Part shown: in pieces, positions 11,605-23,241 of the stretch | Layout: every line of letters starts with the position of its first letter | Position numbering within the stretch: position 1 is the first letter of the stretch | Source of the DNA: Artocarpus heterophyllus | Lineage: Eukaryota; Streptophyta; Magnoliopsida; Rosales; Moraceae | Assembly (NCBI GenBank): GCA_025403435.1 | Contig: JAJQZP010000259.1 | Span: forward strand, 744,001 to 808,000 | DNA length: 64,000 bases | Reading direction: 5' to 3' | Translations under genes and position numbers: made by a program | The notes under the pieces: generated by a model | The model's input: only the letters and a program-made list of their open reading frames with translations | Told to the model about the DNA's origin: nothing | Database searches by the model: none

Positions 11605-11792
11605 TCGGTCAGCAGGCCGATATGGGTGATCGGCCTGCCGATCATGAAGGTTCGGCCTGCCGAACATGAAGGTCCGGCCTGCTGGCAGAGCACCAAAAAT
11701 TTCTGCCCCACTGTCGGCCTGCCGCACCACACGTTCGACTTGCCGATCTGTGACCTTCGGCCTGCCGAACCGAGAGGTCCGGCATGCCGACC
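11605..11792. repeat. Palindrome array in Copia-A leader, 8 recognisable units
   Basis: Units begin near 11606, 11629, 11650, 11672, 11713, 11733, 11757 and 11777. Spacing is 20-23 bp apart from one 41-bp gap equal to about two units. The clearest are GATCGGCCTGCCGATC and GTTCGGCCTGCCGAAC, separated by ATGAAG. In RNA each could fold as a six-base-pair stem with a four-base loop. The array is strikingly CpG-rich within AT-rich flanks. Confidence 0.92.
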
Positions 11793-12285
11793 GAGCAGAA
11801 AACCCTCATTTCAGAAAATACAATTTTAATGCAATTCATCAATTTTATTTTCAACAATTCAAAAACATAAAATTAGAGACTCAGAAAATACCTGGAGGCG
11901 CCATCATCAATCTTTAAGATCCAACTTCTCGATTCGTCTTCTTCGAATAATTATTTAATTACAAAATTCTTATAAATTAAAAATTAAATAACAATTCCTA
12001 GAAGGAGATGATAGTCCGTCATCTAATTACATGAAAAATCTAGATACACATTCTAATTTCTAAGGAACCATAACCAGTATTAATTAATTAATAAATAATT
12101 AAACAAAGATTTAATCAACCATAATTAATTAATAAACATTCACCATATAATCCATGACAACATATATATTATATAGAAACTTAGAGTGCCATCTCTCTAT
12201 AAAATTCAATTCAAGCATAGGAGAGTTTAAGATCACAAAATTTATGCATATAACATGGTCACAAACTTGCAAATTTATGTAAAAA

Positions 12286-12303
12286 CCTCGGCTCTGATAT
12301 CAA
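12286..12303 (-). other. Primer-binding site of Copia-A
   Basis: Minus strand TGATATCAGAGCCGAGG follows the 5' LTR directly. It matches the plant copia consensus TGGTATCAGAGC, complementary to the 3' end of initiator tRNA-Met, except for one G-to-A change. Confidence 0.8.
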
Positions 12304-12698
12304 TTGTTGGAAACAAAGGGCGCAGCGGAATTTAATTTTTTTTTTCATCAGAGTAATTTTCAAAACACAAGTTTGTCATGTTATATGTATAAATTAGAAA
12401 GTTCTTACTAACCTCAGTGTGCCGAAGAACCTCCGCAACCTGTGTAGAGAAGTAACGTTCCAGAAGAGCCTCAACCAACTAGTCTTCTTTGCTATTTTCT
12501 ATCCACAACCAGAGTGAGTGTGGGCTCACATGTACAGATCTCCCATCGGTGACTCTCCTTCCAACCAATAGAGAGAACCCAAAGCTAGTGTTCGTGATTT
12601 GTAAATAAAAGCTCTCAGGGAGTTTTTTAGATGCTCACTAGAAGAGTATCACTCTTAATCTCTCAAATTGATCTGAGTAAATCATGAGACTCACTCCC

Positions 12699-12706
12699 AT
12701 TTTATA
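12699..12706 (-). promoter_or_regulatory. TATA box in Copia-A 5' LTR
   Basis: TATAAAAT on the minus strand, 118 bp downstream of the palindrome array in element orientation. It is equivalent to the boxes at 5031, 17183 and 24853. Confidence 0.6.
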
Positions 12707-12823
12707 CCTATTGGTCCTGGGGTCAGTCCATACCAGATTAGGTCTCAAAAACTCTAAACAAAATCAAGTTCGGATCAATATCTGATAAGATCCGCACAAA
12801 AATGCGTAATCTTATCTCCCGCT

Positions 12824-12903
12824 GATCGGCAGGCTAAACATTCGGATCGGAAGGCCGACCACGTCATTCGGCAGGCCGACCACGTCATTCGGCAGGCCGA
12901 ACT
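12824..12903. repeat. Palindrome array, 4 units, exact 21-bp period (Copia-A 5' LTR)
   Basis: Units start at 12824, 12845, 12866 and 12887, exactly 21 bp apart. The type unit is ATTCGGCAGGCCGACC. Two linkers are identical (ACGTC). Confidence 0.93.
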
Positions 12904-14343
12904 CCCGAGAAAAAATCTCTGCGAATCTTTTATTTTCCACCCGAGATTCTAAAGGATAAAGTCTCAGTTTTGATTTAAATAACCCAATAGAGAAGTTATC
13001 TGATCAAAACAAACTTTATCAAGATAATCTATAAGAAAATAAATCAATTCACAATAATTCTACAAGTTTATCTTGATCTAATTTATCCAAAATTAAATCA
13101 ACCGATAAACAGACAAGAATTATCTGATCGCAATAATTCAACAAGTTTATCTTAAACTAATTTCTTACAAAATTAATTCAACCGATAAACAAACATGAAT
13201 TATTTGATTCTTACAAATTTTTAACCAATTTGATAAATCTGACATAAGTCACCAATTATTGGAAAAGCATGCCGTGTCATTACAAGACTTTGTGAGCTAG
13301 CAAAGGGGACCAAAATGGACCTATAAAGTTCAAGCTCTTGATAATTATGAAACCCAATATCCCAGATATACATTTCACAATTATCAACTCTAATCCTACT
13401 CTACTAAAAGCTTGGAGCTGCACTCTCAAACTTTATAGAATTACGAAGCTCATATAGCTAAGTCTCCATGACATATCATAGTGTATCGTATCCCCATATG
13501 ATAATCCATAATCGGCTTAAGGACAAGTTCTGTCTTACCTTCCCGATTATTTTTATCTTACGTTCCATTGTCTCACCATTAGAAAACTTACCATCCAAAG
13601 ATAGTATACCATTTGGTTACACCAATGTATCCAAATGGTTGAGCGCTCCAGTTTTCCAATTACAGGACAACGCATATAAGAGGATATCATTATTCCTAAA
13701 GAGGAGCTATGGATTCCATATCTATGAATAACAAGTCTACGCTATCAAGAGTCATGCCTCCAACGTACCGGCATGCATACCACTATAGAGATGTGGGAGT
13801 CACCCATTGGTACATCAAAAGACACAAGTCGAGACAACGGGCCCACTATTTATCTGAGGATTAAGATACAATACAAACGACTGTCTAAAGTGAATCGATT
13901 TGCCGAGACAGAATTATTAATCCAAATCAATTCACTTTATGTCCCGATCCAACACATCGTCGCCTATGACAACGTGCCAATGTTTCTATTCATGGAGTCC
14001 AACTCCGATGGTCAAGACAAACCATCTCCCATAAGGGATATAGACAACATAACAATTTTTACATGAATAAAGCGCCCAACTTTATTCCCTCGATTGCGGA
14101 TCATATGTTTTAGACCATAACCTTAAGAATCGTGTCTATCGCATAATCATCCCATCATATACCCAATTCTTAAGGTTTAGACTGACAGTCTCAGACTACT
14201 GTTTGCTTATCATACATTCAACAAATATGAACGTAAAGAGGACAAGATTTTGTATATATATGTAAATGAATAAATTCTTTATTGATAAAAATGTCTCCAA
14301 AAACATATTATATTTTTACTCCTTGGGGCATACATTTCTAACA

Positions 14344-14348
14344 AAAAC
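14344..14348. repeat. Target-site duplication, right copy (Copia-A)
   Basis: AAAAC is identical to 4632-4636. G1 integrase sequence resumes in register immediately after it. Confidence 0.95.
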
Positions 14349-14911
14349 TAGAGGATAGGATTATTCTCGAGCTAGACGAGATCCATGATAGCAACAAAAA
14401 GGTCCCCATAATATGAGATTGGTTGAAGGCCGCTTAGAGTAGGCAGATTAGTTATGCGGCTAGGAGACACTGACCTTTGGAATTTGAAGTAGGAGATTTC
14501 ATTCTCTTAAAGGTTTCACCATGCAAGGGTATATCACGTTTCGATGTAAGTGGGAAACTTGCACCGAGGTATGTTGGACCATTCGAGATTACTCAACATG
14601 TTAGTATGGTCACCTAATAGCTTGATCTTCGTCCCGAGCTCTCTCATGTTCATAATGTATTCCATGTCCCGATGCTTTGGAAGTGTCTACCTGAGCAAAG
14701 CAATATAGTCTCATTCTATGATGTATAGATCTAGGAGGACATGACATATAAGGAGATGCCGGTCCAAATTATCGATCGAAAGGTGATAAAATTGCAACGC
14801 CATGATATACCATTATTGAAAGTCGTGTGGCAACATCACAGAGTTGATGAAGTGACGTGGAAGTTAGAATCGACCATGCGAGAGTCATACCCGCATTTGT
14901 TTTGCTTCTGA
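14349..14911 (+). pseudogene. G1 integrase C-terminal domain
   Basis: This continues the integrase frame from 4636. Motifs seen are RRHxPLEFEVGDFILLKVSPCKG, then ISRFDVSGKLAPRYVGPFEIT, LSHVHNVFHVPML, VQIIDRKVIKL and LLKVVWQHHRVDEVTWKLE, ending YPHLFCF and a stop. These are the GPF/Y-type module and tail typical of chromovirus-like gypsy integrases, which steer insertion-site choice. Several stops break it. Confidence 0.85.
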
Positions 14912-14942
14912 AATGTATTCTAATTTCTAGGACGAAATTCTT

Positions 14943-14957
14943 TTAGGGGTGGAGAGT
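14943..14957 (+). other. Polypurine tract of G1
   Basis: TTAGGGGTGGAGAGT lies directly upstream of the TGTAACACC LTR start. Confidence 0.75.
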
Positions 14958-15547
14958 TGTAACACCATATTTGAATTAAGTGTAATTAATGTGTAACATG
15001 GTGTATTAGTGTGCCTAAATATAATTTAAACTTAATTTTATTAATTGTGGTGTTTTTCAATTTATTTCATCTTTTATTATTTTAATTGCCATTTTGAATT
15101 TTTGGAACAAAGCAATTTGTCAAATTCCAAACGGATCCTTTTATCAAAACTCACAGATCTAAGACTGTATAACGAAAACTGTGTACTGGACATGGTGTTT
15201 GGTCTTGAAACCACTTAGCCCCTGTTTTGTTTAAACTTTCTCCCACTCATTCTCTCACTCTCACTCTATACTCTTTCTCTTTCTCCCATAACTTTCTCTC
15301 TTTTCCTTCTTCAGTTTCTTGTCATTCACCCTCTCATTTTCTTTGCAAAACTTCAATCATGAACCTTTATCTTGCTTGATTGAAGCCAAGGAATGAAGAT
15401 TCAAGCTTTAAATCTTCCCCAAAAATGTACATCAAGAGGTTAGTTTCTTTTTCTCAAAAACTTTGAATTTTCATTCTGAATCTTCCATGAATGTTCCAAT
15501 CCAAGTTTGTAGTAGCTTGGATAACACTTACCTTAAGTTCTTGAGAC

Positions 15548-15552
15548 CTTAG
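15548..15552. repeat. Target-site duplication, left copy (Copia-B)
   Basis: CTTAG, repeated exactly at 25252-25256. Confidence 0.95.
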
Positions 15553-16987
15553 TGTTAGACATGTATGCCCCAAGGAGTAAACATGTAATAAGTTTTTAGA
15601 GACATTTTTATCAATAAAGAATTTATTTATTGTTTATATGCCAAATCTTGTCCTCTTTGCGTTCATATTTGTTGAATGTATGTTAAGCAAACAAAAGTCT
15701 GAGACTGTCAGTCTAAACCTTTAAGAATTGGGCATATGATGGATTAATTATGCAGAAGACACGATTCTTAAGATAACAGTCTAAATCATAAGATCCGCAA
15801 TCGAGGGACAACGTTGGGCACTTTATTCATATAAAGATTGTTATGTTGTCTATATGCCTATTGGGAGATGGTTTGTCTTGACCAACGGAGGTGGACTCCA
15901 TGAATAGATACATTGGCAAGTTGTCATAGGTGATGATCTGTTGGATCGGGACATAAAGTGAATTGATTTGGATTAATAATTCTGTCTCGGCAAATCGATT
16001 CACTTTAGACAATCATTTGTATTGTATCTTAATCCTGAGATGAATAGTTAGCCCGTTGTCTTGGCTTATGTCTTTTGATGTACCAAAGGGTGACACTCAC
16101 ATCTTAATAGTGGTATGCATGCCGATATGTTGGAGGCATGACTCTTGATAGCGTAGACCTATTATTTAAAGATATGAAATCTATAGCTTCTCTTTAGGAG
16201 TAGTGATATCTTCTTATATGCATTATCTTGTAATTGAAAAACTGGAGTGCTCAACTATTTAGATACATAGTGTAACCAAATGGTATACTGTCTTTGGATG
16301 GTAAGTTTTCCAATGGTGAGATAATGGAATGTAAGATAAAAATAATCGGAAAGGTAAGACAGAACTTGTCCTTAAGCCAGTTATGGATAATCTTATAGGG
16401 ATACGATACACTATGATATGTCATGTAGACTTTGCTATACGGGCTTCGTAATTTTATGTAGTTCGAGAGTGCAGCTCCAAGCTTTTAGTAGAGTAGCGTT
16501 GAAGTTGATAATTATGAAATGTATATCTGGGATATTGGGTTTCGTAATTATCAGGAGCTTGAACTATATATGTCCATTTGGTCCTCTTTGCTAGCTCACA
16601 ACATCTTGTAACGATACAACGTGTTTTTCCAATAATTGGTGACTTATGTTAGATTTATTAGATTGGTTGAAATTTGAAAGAATCAAATAATTCATGCCTG
16701 TTTATCGGTTGAATTAATTTTGTGATAAAATTAATTCAAGATAAAGTTGTTGAATTATTGGGATCGGATAATTCTTGTCTGTTTATCAGTTGATTTAATT
16801 TTGAATAAATTTAATCAAGATAAACTTGTAGAATTATTATGAATTCATTTATTTTCGTAGAGATTATCTAGATAAAGTTGTTTTAATTAGATAGCTTCTC
16901 TATTGGGTTATTTGAGTTAAAATTGAGACTTTATCCTATAGAATCTCGGGTGAAAAATAAAAGATTTGCTGAGATTTTTTTTCGATA

Positions 16988-17067
16988 GTTTGGCATGCCG
17001 ATCCTCAAGTTTGGCTTGCCGATGGGACAAGTTTGGCCTGCTGACTTGGTAGATCGGCCTGCTGATG
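16988..17067. repeat. Palindrome array, 4 units (Copia-B 5' LTR)
   Basis: Units start at 16988, 17009, 17031 and 17052 (spacing 21, 22, 21), for example GTTTGGCATGCCGATC and GATCGGCCTGCTGAT. Several CpGs have become TpG. Confidence 0.9.
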
Positions 17068-17182
17068 TGCGATAAAAGATCACGCGTTTTCATGCAAATT
17101 TCATCTGATATTGATCCAAATTTGATTCTGATTCAAATTTTTGAGACCTTATTTGATAAGGACTGACCCTAGACCCAACCTC

Positions 17183-17190
17183 TATAAATA
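17183..17190 (+). promoter_or_regulatory. TATA box in Copia-B 5' LTR
   Basis: TATAAATA lies about 116 bp after the last array unit, the same layout as in Copia-A. The transcript would start shortly downstream. Confidence 0.65.
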
Positions 17191-17579
17191 GGAAGTAAGT
17201 CTAATAAGTTATTTAGATCATTTAAGAGATTAAAAGTGATACTCTGTTGGTGAGAATCTGAAACTCCCTGAGAGCTCTTGTTCATAAATCACGAATACTA
17301 GCTTTGGGTTCTCTCAATTGGTTAGAAGGAGAGACACTTGAAGGAAGAGTTGTACGTGTGAGCCCACACTCACTCCGACGTGGATAGAGAATAGCAAAGA
17401 AGACCAGTTGGTTGAGGCTCTTTTAGAATGTTACTTCTCTTCACAGATTGTGGGAGTTCTTCGGCATTCAAAGGTTAGTAAGATCTAGCTAATTTATGCA
17501 TATAACATGTCAAACTTGTGCTTTTGAAAATACTCTCTTATAAAATTTTAAAATTTTACTACGTACTATTTTTTCAACA

Positions 17580-17594
17580 ATTGGTATCAGAGCC
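17580..17594 (+). other. Primer-binding site of Copia-B
   Basis: ATTGGTATCAGAGCC directly after the LTR matches the complement of initiator tRNA-Met, the standard plant copia primer. Confidence 0.9.
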
Positions 17595-19279
17595 AAGTTT
17601 TTTTACATAAATTACGAGTTTGTGATCATGCTATATGTATAAATTTTATGATCTTAATCTCTCTTATGCTTGAATTTAATTTTATAGAGAGTTGGCACTC
17701 TAGGTTTCTATATTTTATATGTTGTGATGGATTATATGGTGAATGTTTATTAATTAATCATGGTTGATTAAATTATTATTTAATTATTTATTAATTACTT
17801 AATTTATACTGGTTATGGTTCCTTAGAGGTTAGAATATGAATCTAGGTTTTTCATGTAATTAGATTGTGGACTATCATCTCCGTCTAGGAATTATTGTTT
17901 AATTTTAAATTTATAAGAATTTTGTAATTAAATAATCATTCGAAGAAGACGGATCTAAAAGATGGATGATAATGCTCCCAGGTATTTCCTGAGTCTCTAA
18001 TTTTATGTTTTTGAATTGTTGAAAATAAAATTAATGAATTGCATTAAAAATTGTATTTTTTGGAAAGGGTGATTTCTATTTGGTTGGCATGCCGAACCCT
18101 CTAGTTCGATAGGCCAATGGTCGTAGATCGGTAGGCCGCACGTGAGGTTCGATAGATCGGTAGCAGGGCAGAAATTAGGTGGCTCTATCAGTAGGCCAAA
18201 CTTGTATTTCGGTAGGCCGATCCATCATGAATTAATAGGCTGATCTATGAAGATTGGTAGGCCGATGGGTCATGACTGATAGGCCGATCACCCAGTTTGG
18301 CTTGCTGGCAGAGAGTTGAAATTTTTTTTAGAAAAGGTGTTGTTTTTCAATGTAGTTTTAATTTTATTTTTGGGACAATTCTGAGAGACATTAAATTTGG
18401 ATATGATCAAAAATATGAAGTATTCAATTCATACGGGATTGAAGACTTAAAGATGGGCATTGCATGAAGAAGGATATAACTTGGAGATTCAAGGATGAAG
18501 AATCGATAAAATGTTTCGATTATTCTCTTATAATCTTCATTTTCTATTCTCTAGGGTGGAACCATAATATTATGGTTATTTATTATTTTGCTTGTAGCTT
18601 TGCTTGATTGCTTTGCTTATCTACATTATAATATGATTTGCCATGTATATTGATAACATGTCTTATAGAATAGGGAGTGCCGCTCATATTAAAATTGTTC
18701 ATATATGTTCTTAAAATAAAACCTTGATTTCAAAAGATTGAGTGGGAGAAGTTTTTTGAAGAGAGGACCTACAACCTCTATCGTTGGTCCATAGGAAGAA
18801 CATGGTGGTCCCAACCCTTAGGAAGGGATTGCTATCATGTACCAGATTAGATCTCTGAGAGGATAAGGTATTTTAGCATGATTTATAGTTGCACACCCCT
18901 AGATGGTGATTATAAATCATGAATAAAATATTAAAATGATGGTCATACACTCACGTTAATTTTATTATTAACCTTCCCTAAGGGCTCTATTAATAGAATT
19001 AATGGCCAAAGAAATGATTATTAATATATATTGGATTATATGGGTCTTGCTTGGTATATATTAATCAGGAGGGGATTCGTGTTCCTGATTGAATTTGGCA
19101 TGACTCCCCTAGGAGCTTGTTGAATTATGAGTTAGGAATTATCGTTGTAAGGTTGTGATATTTTCAAGGTTTTGACACATAAACACATTTGTATGTTTTT
19201 ACATGATTGGGTTATCTTACTAAATTATTATGATATGTTTGCTTATGTTTGGTATATGATTCTTTATTGTAGATTAAAA
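17595..19279 (+). other. Copia-B leader
   Basis: Non-coding stretch between the primer-binding site and the gag start, equivalent to 10641-12285 of Copia-A. AT-rich, with one GC-rich palindrome array at 18080-18312. Confidence 0.8.
18080..18312. repeat. Palindrome array in Copia-B leader, about 10 units
   Basis: Units start near 18081, 18103, 18126, 18147, 18186, 18208, 18230, 18251, 18274 and 18295. Spacing is 21-23 bp with one gap of 39. Examples are GATCGGTAGGCCGCAC and TTTCGGTAGGCCGATC. Many CpGs are mutated to TpG or CpA, and the array is weaker than in Copia-A. Confidence 0.88.
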
Positions 19280-22200
19280 ATGTCTAACAACAATTTATCT
19301 TTGATACTTGACAAAAACCTATTAACCTGAGAGAATTATAATGATTGGAAACGGAACCTGGATATCGTCCTCTCCTTTGATAAACTGAAATTGTGCTAAC
19401 AACCCTTTGTCCTCCCAAACCTATATGAGATTCCACTAATGAGCAATTCCAAGCGTACGATCTCTAGAAAGATGCAAATGATTAGGCTCGCTGCTATGTT
19501 ATGGCTAGCATGAATAATGTGCTGTAGGCTCAACATGAAGATTATGAGACTGCAAAGTAGATCTTGGATAATCTTGAAGACATGTTTGGAGGCCAGGCCA
19601 TAACAAAGTGGAAAGGGACGCTTTAGAAACTCTTGAACTATAAATAGAGACCTAGGACGTCTGTAAAGGAGCACATGATGTTCGTCGTGGGTTACCTCAT
19701 TAAGGCTCAAACCAATGGAGCCGACTTCGATATTGAAACTCAGATGACTATGGTCTTTGAGACTCTATCAAAGGAATTTATTCTGTTTAGAGCTAGATTT
19801 AATTTGAGCAATTGGCGGGATATGACCTTAACAACATAGATGAAACAGTTACAGGAGTTTGACCTGTTGATCAGGGAGTCTCCTGCGGGTGGAGAGGCCA
19901 ATTTGGCGGCTACTTCTGGTTCCAATCTCAATTCTAGGAATGGAAAGAAACAAAGGGCCAAGAATGAGAAGCCTTCTATTCCTACTAGCACTAAGAGCAA
20001 GAAAAATAAGAAGAAGAACCCGAAGAAGCTTATGTGCTTCTTTTGCTGGAAGGTCGGGCACATAAAGAAGCATTGCCAGGACTTCCTTTCTAAAGAAGGT
20101 AGGTGTGATCTTCTGTATTTAGAAACTTGTTTGGCTGAGGAATCCATTGACATTTTGGTCATAGATTCCGGTGCAACTAATCATGTTTGTGTTTCTCTAT
20201 AGGGGTTCAAAGAAACGAGAAGTTTGCTACATGAAGACTTCACACTTTGGATGGGCGATGGATCCTTGGTCTTAGCAGAAGCAGTGGCAGACGTTCATCT
20301 TTATTTTGATAATTATAGGAATTTAATTTTGCGAGATTTTTTTTATGTTCTTAAATTTAGAAGGAATTTAATTTTTGTAGCTTGTTTATTTAAAGACTTC
20401 TATTTGGTTTCTTTTAATAATAAAGTGGTGATTCGTAAAAGCAAATCTTTTACCTATTCTGGATGGATGCAAAATAATCTATATTTTATCAAGCCTAAGA
20501 TAGATTTACTGCTTAATGTTGAGATGAATGATAATAACTCTAAAAGATTTAAAACTTCTCACTCTAATAAGACTTTTCTTTGGCATTTGCACTTTGGTCA
20601 TATTAACCTGAATAGGATTCAAAGGTTGGTAAGAGATGGACCTTTAAGTCACTTAAAGGTGGAATCTATACCTCAATGTGAATCTTGTTTGGAGGGTAAA
20701 ATGACCAAAAGACCATATGGGTCTAAGGGCAATAGGCCGAAGGGGTTCTAGAACTTGTGCATAGTGATGTTTGTGGACTAATAAACATCTAGGCACGAGG
20801 AGGGCATGAGTACTTTGTTACTTTTATTGACAATTACTCAAGATATGGGTATGTGTACCTGATGCACCACAAAAGCGAAACTTTTGACAAGTTCAGGGAG
20901 TTTCGGGCTGAAGTGAAAAGGCAATTGGGTAGATCCATAAAGGCACTTCGATCCGATCGAGGTGGAGAATACCTTTTTGATGAGTTCTTAGGACACTTAT
21001 TAGAGAATGAGATTTTATCCCATTTGACTACGCCGGACACTCCGCAGCAGAATGGCATAGCGGAGAGAAGGAATAGGACTTTATTAGACATAGTAAGGTC
21101 CATGATGAGTTATTCATCATTGCCTTTATCATTTTGTAGATATGCACTACAAACCGCATGTTATCTTTTGAACAATGTGCCTTCAAAATCAGTCCCTATA
21201 ACTCTTCACGAGTTGTGGATAAACAGGAAGACATCCTGAAACCATATTCGCATATGGGGATGTCCAGCTCATGTCCTGTTTAAGGATGTGAATAAGTTAG
21301 AAGCACGTTTGAAAGTTTGCGTGTTTATAGGATATCCAAAAGGGACTAAAGGGGGTTATTTCTATAACCTAAAGGAAAATAAAGTCATGGTTTCAACTAA
21401 TGCAACTTTCCTTGAGGAGAGTTACATGGATGACTTTAAGCCTCGAACAAAGTGGTGCTTGAGGAGTTAAGGAGTGATCTAATCACTCCGGAGGTTCTAA
21501 ATGAAACCATTCCAATCAGTGTAGAAAAACCAAACGAACCTGAACAACAACCTAAGGGGCTTCAGTGTAGTGGGAGGATCGGGCGTCAACTTGAGAGGTA
21601 TATATTTAATGAGGAGGTCTTCTTGGCTGAACCTGATGAACATGATAGGGATCCTTATACTTACACAGAGGCTGTGGAAGATGTTGACTCAAAACTCTGG
21701 ACAGAGGCCATGAACATAGAGATGAAGTCTATGGAGACTAATAAGGTCTAGGAGCTTGTGGATCTTCCCACAGGGATAAAACCCTTAGGGTGTAAGTGGA
21801 TCTACAGGAGGAAAAGATGAGTGGATTGAAAGGTCAAAACTTTTAAGGCTAGACTGGTAGTTAAGGGTTATATGCAATAGGAAGGAATTGATTATGAGGA
21901 AACCTTTTCACCTGTCGCCATGCTCAAGTCCATCCAGATTTTTTTGTCCATAGCTGCCACTCTTAACTATGAGATTTGGTAGATGGATGTCAAGACGGCT
22001 TTTCTAAATGGCTATCTTGATGAGTCATTTATATGGAACAACCAGACGGGTTCAAGGTCAAGGGTCAAGAGGGTAAGGTTTGTAAGCTACTAAAGTCAAT
22101 TTATGGACTTAAGCAGGCTTCTCGTTCTTGGAACATAAAATTTGATTAGGTGATCAAGACTTATGGGTTCTCACAAAATGTGGATGAGCCATGTGTTTAC

Positions 22201-23228
22201 AAACACATTAAGGATGGAAAGGTGGTTTTCCTATTGCTTTATGTAGATGACATTCTACTAATTGGCAATGACATTGGAGCATTGTCATCTGTCAAATTAT
22301 GGTTGACCAAGTAGTTTGACATGAAGAACTTGGGTGAGGCTAATTTTGTTCTCGGTATCCAGATCTTTCGGGATAGGAAGAACAAAATGATAGCTTTATC
22401 CCAGGCTGGCTACATAGATAAAATTCTCAAGAGGTTTGAAATGCAGGATTCCAAGAAAGGTGGGCAACCATCTAGGTCTAGAATTACTCTTTCTAAGAAA
22501 GACTCTCCAAAGTCTGATGAAGAAACAGAATATATGAAGAAAGTGCCTTATGCTACGGCAGTGGGTAGTCTCATATATGCCATGCTTTACACATGACCGG
22601 ATATTGTTATGCGGTTGGGATTGTAAGTCGATTTCAGGCGAATCTAGGAACCAAAACATTGGGTTGTGGTTAAGCATATTTTCAAGTACCTGAGAAGGAC
22701 TCGAGAGTATATGCTTGTGTATTCGGGTGAGGACTTAACTCCTCTAGGATATACAGACTCAGATTTTCAATCCTATTTGGATTCTAGGAAATTGACTTCG
22801 GGTTTGTGTTTACTCTGGACGACAGTGCCATCAGTTGGAGGAGTGTGAAGCAAGATTGCACTTCAGATTCAACGATGAAGGCTGAGTATGTGGCAGCTAG
22901 TGATGCTTCAAACGGAGCAGTGTGGCTCCACAAGTTCCTCGGGGAGCTTGAGGTAATTCCTCGTATAGATAAGGCAATATCACTATACCGTGATAATAGT
23001 ACGGCGGTAGCTAATGCTAAGGAACCAAGATTTCATAAGAAGAGTAAGCATATTGATTGGAAGTATCATGCGATAAAGGACTTCGTTGAGGGCGAGGATG
23101 TCATGGTGTGCAAGATCACGTTAGAGGATAATTTAGCTGATCCATTTACGAAGACACTTACTGGGAGAGTCTTCGAGAGGCATGTGGAAGCTATGGGGAT
23201 GCGAGATTTGTCATATTTACTCACTTAG
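19280..23228 (+). pseudogene. Copia-B Gag-Pol polyprotein, degraded
   Basis: The start ATG at 19280 (MSNNNLSLILDKN) aligns with Copia-A. Recognisable parts: Gag, with a one-base shift near 19393; zinc knuckle CFFCWKVGHIKKHC (about 20035); protease VIDSGATNHVC (about 20160); integrase zinc region HLHFGHIN with CESC (about 20580-20690); a one-base deletion near 20735; core motifs [13 protein letters not shown] and [12 protein letters not shown] (about 20945-21080); further breaks near 21240 and 21460; RT with LLLYVDDILLI (about 22240); RNase H to FTKTLTGRVFERH and a stop at 23226. More than ten stops. It is not functional. Confidence 0.92.
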
Positions 23229-23241
23229 TGCAGTGGGAGAT
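23229..23241 (+). other. Polypurine tract of Copia-B
   Basis: GCAGTGGGAGAT sits between the polyprotein stop and the 3' LTR. It is slightly different from Copia-A (GCAAGTGGGAGAT). Confidence 0.85.

Larger units (their letters stand above)
10641..12304 (-). other. Copia-A leader (5' untranslated region between LTR and gag)
   Basis: This 1.66-kb stretch between the primer-binding site and the gag start has no long open frame that matches Copia-B. It is AT-rich except for the palindrome array at 11605-11792. Its counterpart in Copia-B is 17580-19279. Long leaders usually hold packaging and dimerisation signals. Confidence 0.8.
4637..14343 (-). mobile_element. Copia-A: full-length Ty1/copia retrotransposon (minus strand)
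   Basis: A 9.7-kb element with two long terminal repeats of 2039-2040 bp, each TGTT...AACA, a primer-binding site, a long leader, one gag-pol frame and a polypurine tract, flanked by AAAAC on both sides. The order GAG, protease, integrase, RT, RNase H defines Ty1/copia. Long LTRs and the Gag sequence suggest the Tork/Angela-like side of the superfamily, but that assignment is tentative. The LTRs differ by a few per cent by eye. Coding damage is one frameshift and about four stops, so this is the best preserved element in the window. Confidence 0.95.
12305..14343 (-). repeat. Copia-A 5' LTR
   Basis: The partner of 4637-6676, 2039 bp long. It begins TGTTAGAAATGTATGCCCC on the minus strand at 14343 and ends at 12305 next to the primer-binding site. 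It contains the array at 12824-12903 and a TATA-like box at 12699-12706. Confidence 0.95.
15553..17579 (+). repeat. Copia-B 5' LTR
   Basis: 2027 bp, starting TGTTAGACATGTATGCCCC and ending TTTCAACA beside the primer-binding site. It holds a four-unit palindrome array and the TATAAATA box at 17183. Confidence 0.95.

Noticed and set aside
11605..11792. CRISPR-like array (repeats with about 21-bp period)
   Set aside because: Repeats are imperfect palindromes with very short linkers and no unique spacers of constant length, inside a plant retrotransposon leader. Not a CRISPR array.
13468..14066. Open frames of 87 and 97 codons in the Copia-A 5' LTR, also seen in other copia LTRs
   Set aside because: They recur in all four LTRs only because the LTRs are homologous. 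They are interrupted in most copies and show no protein family features.
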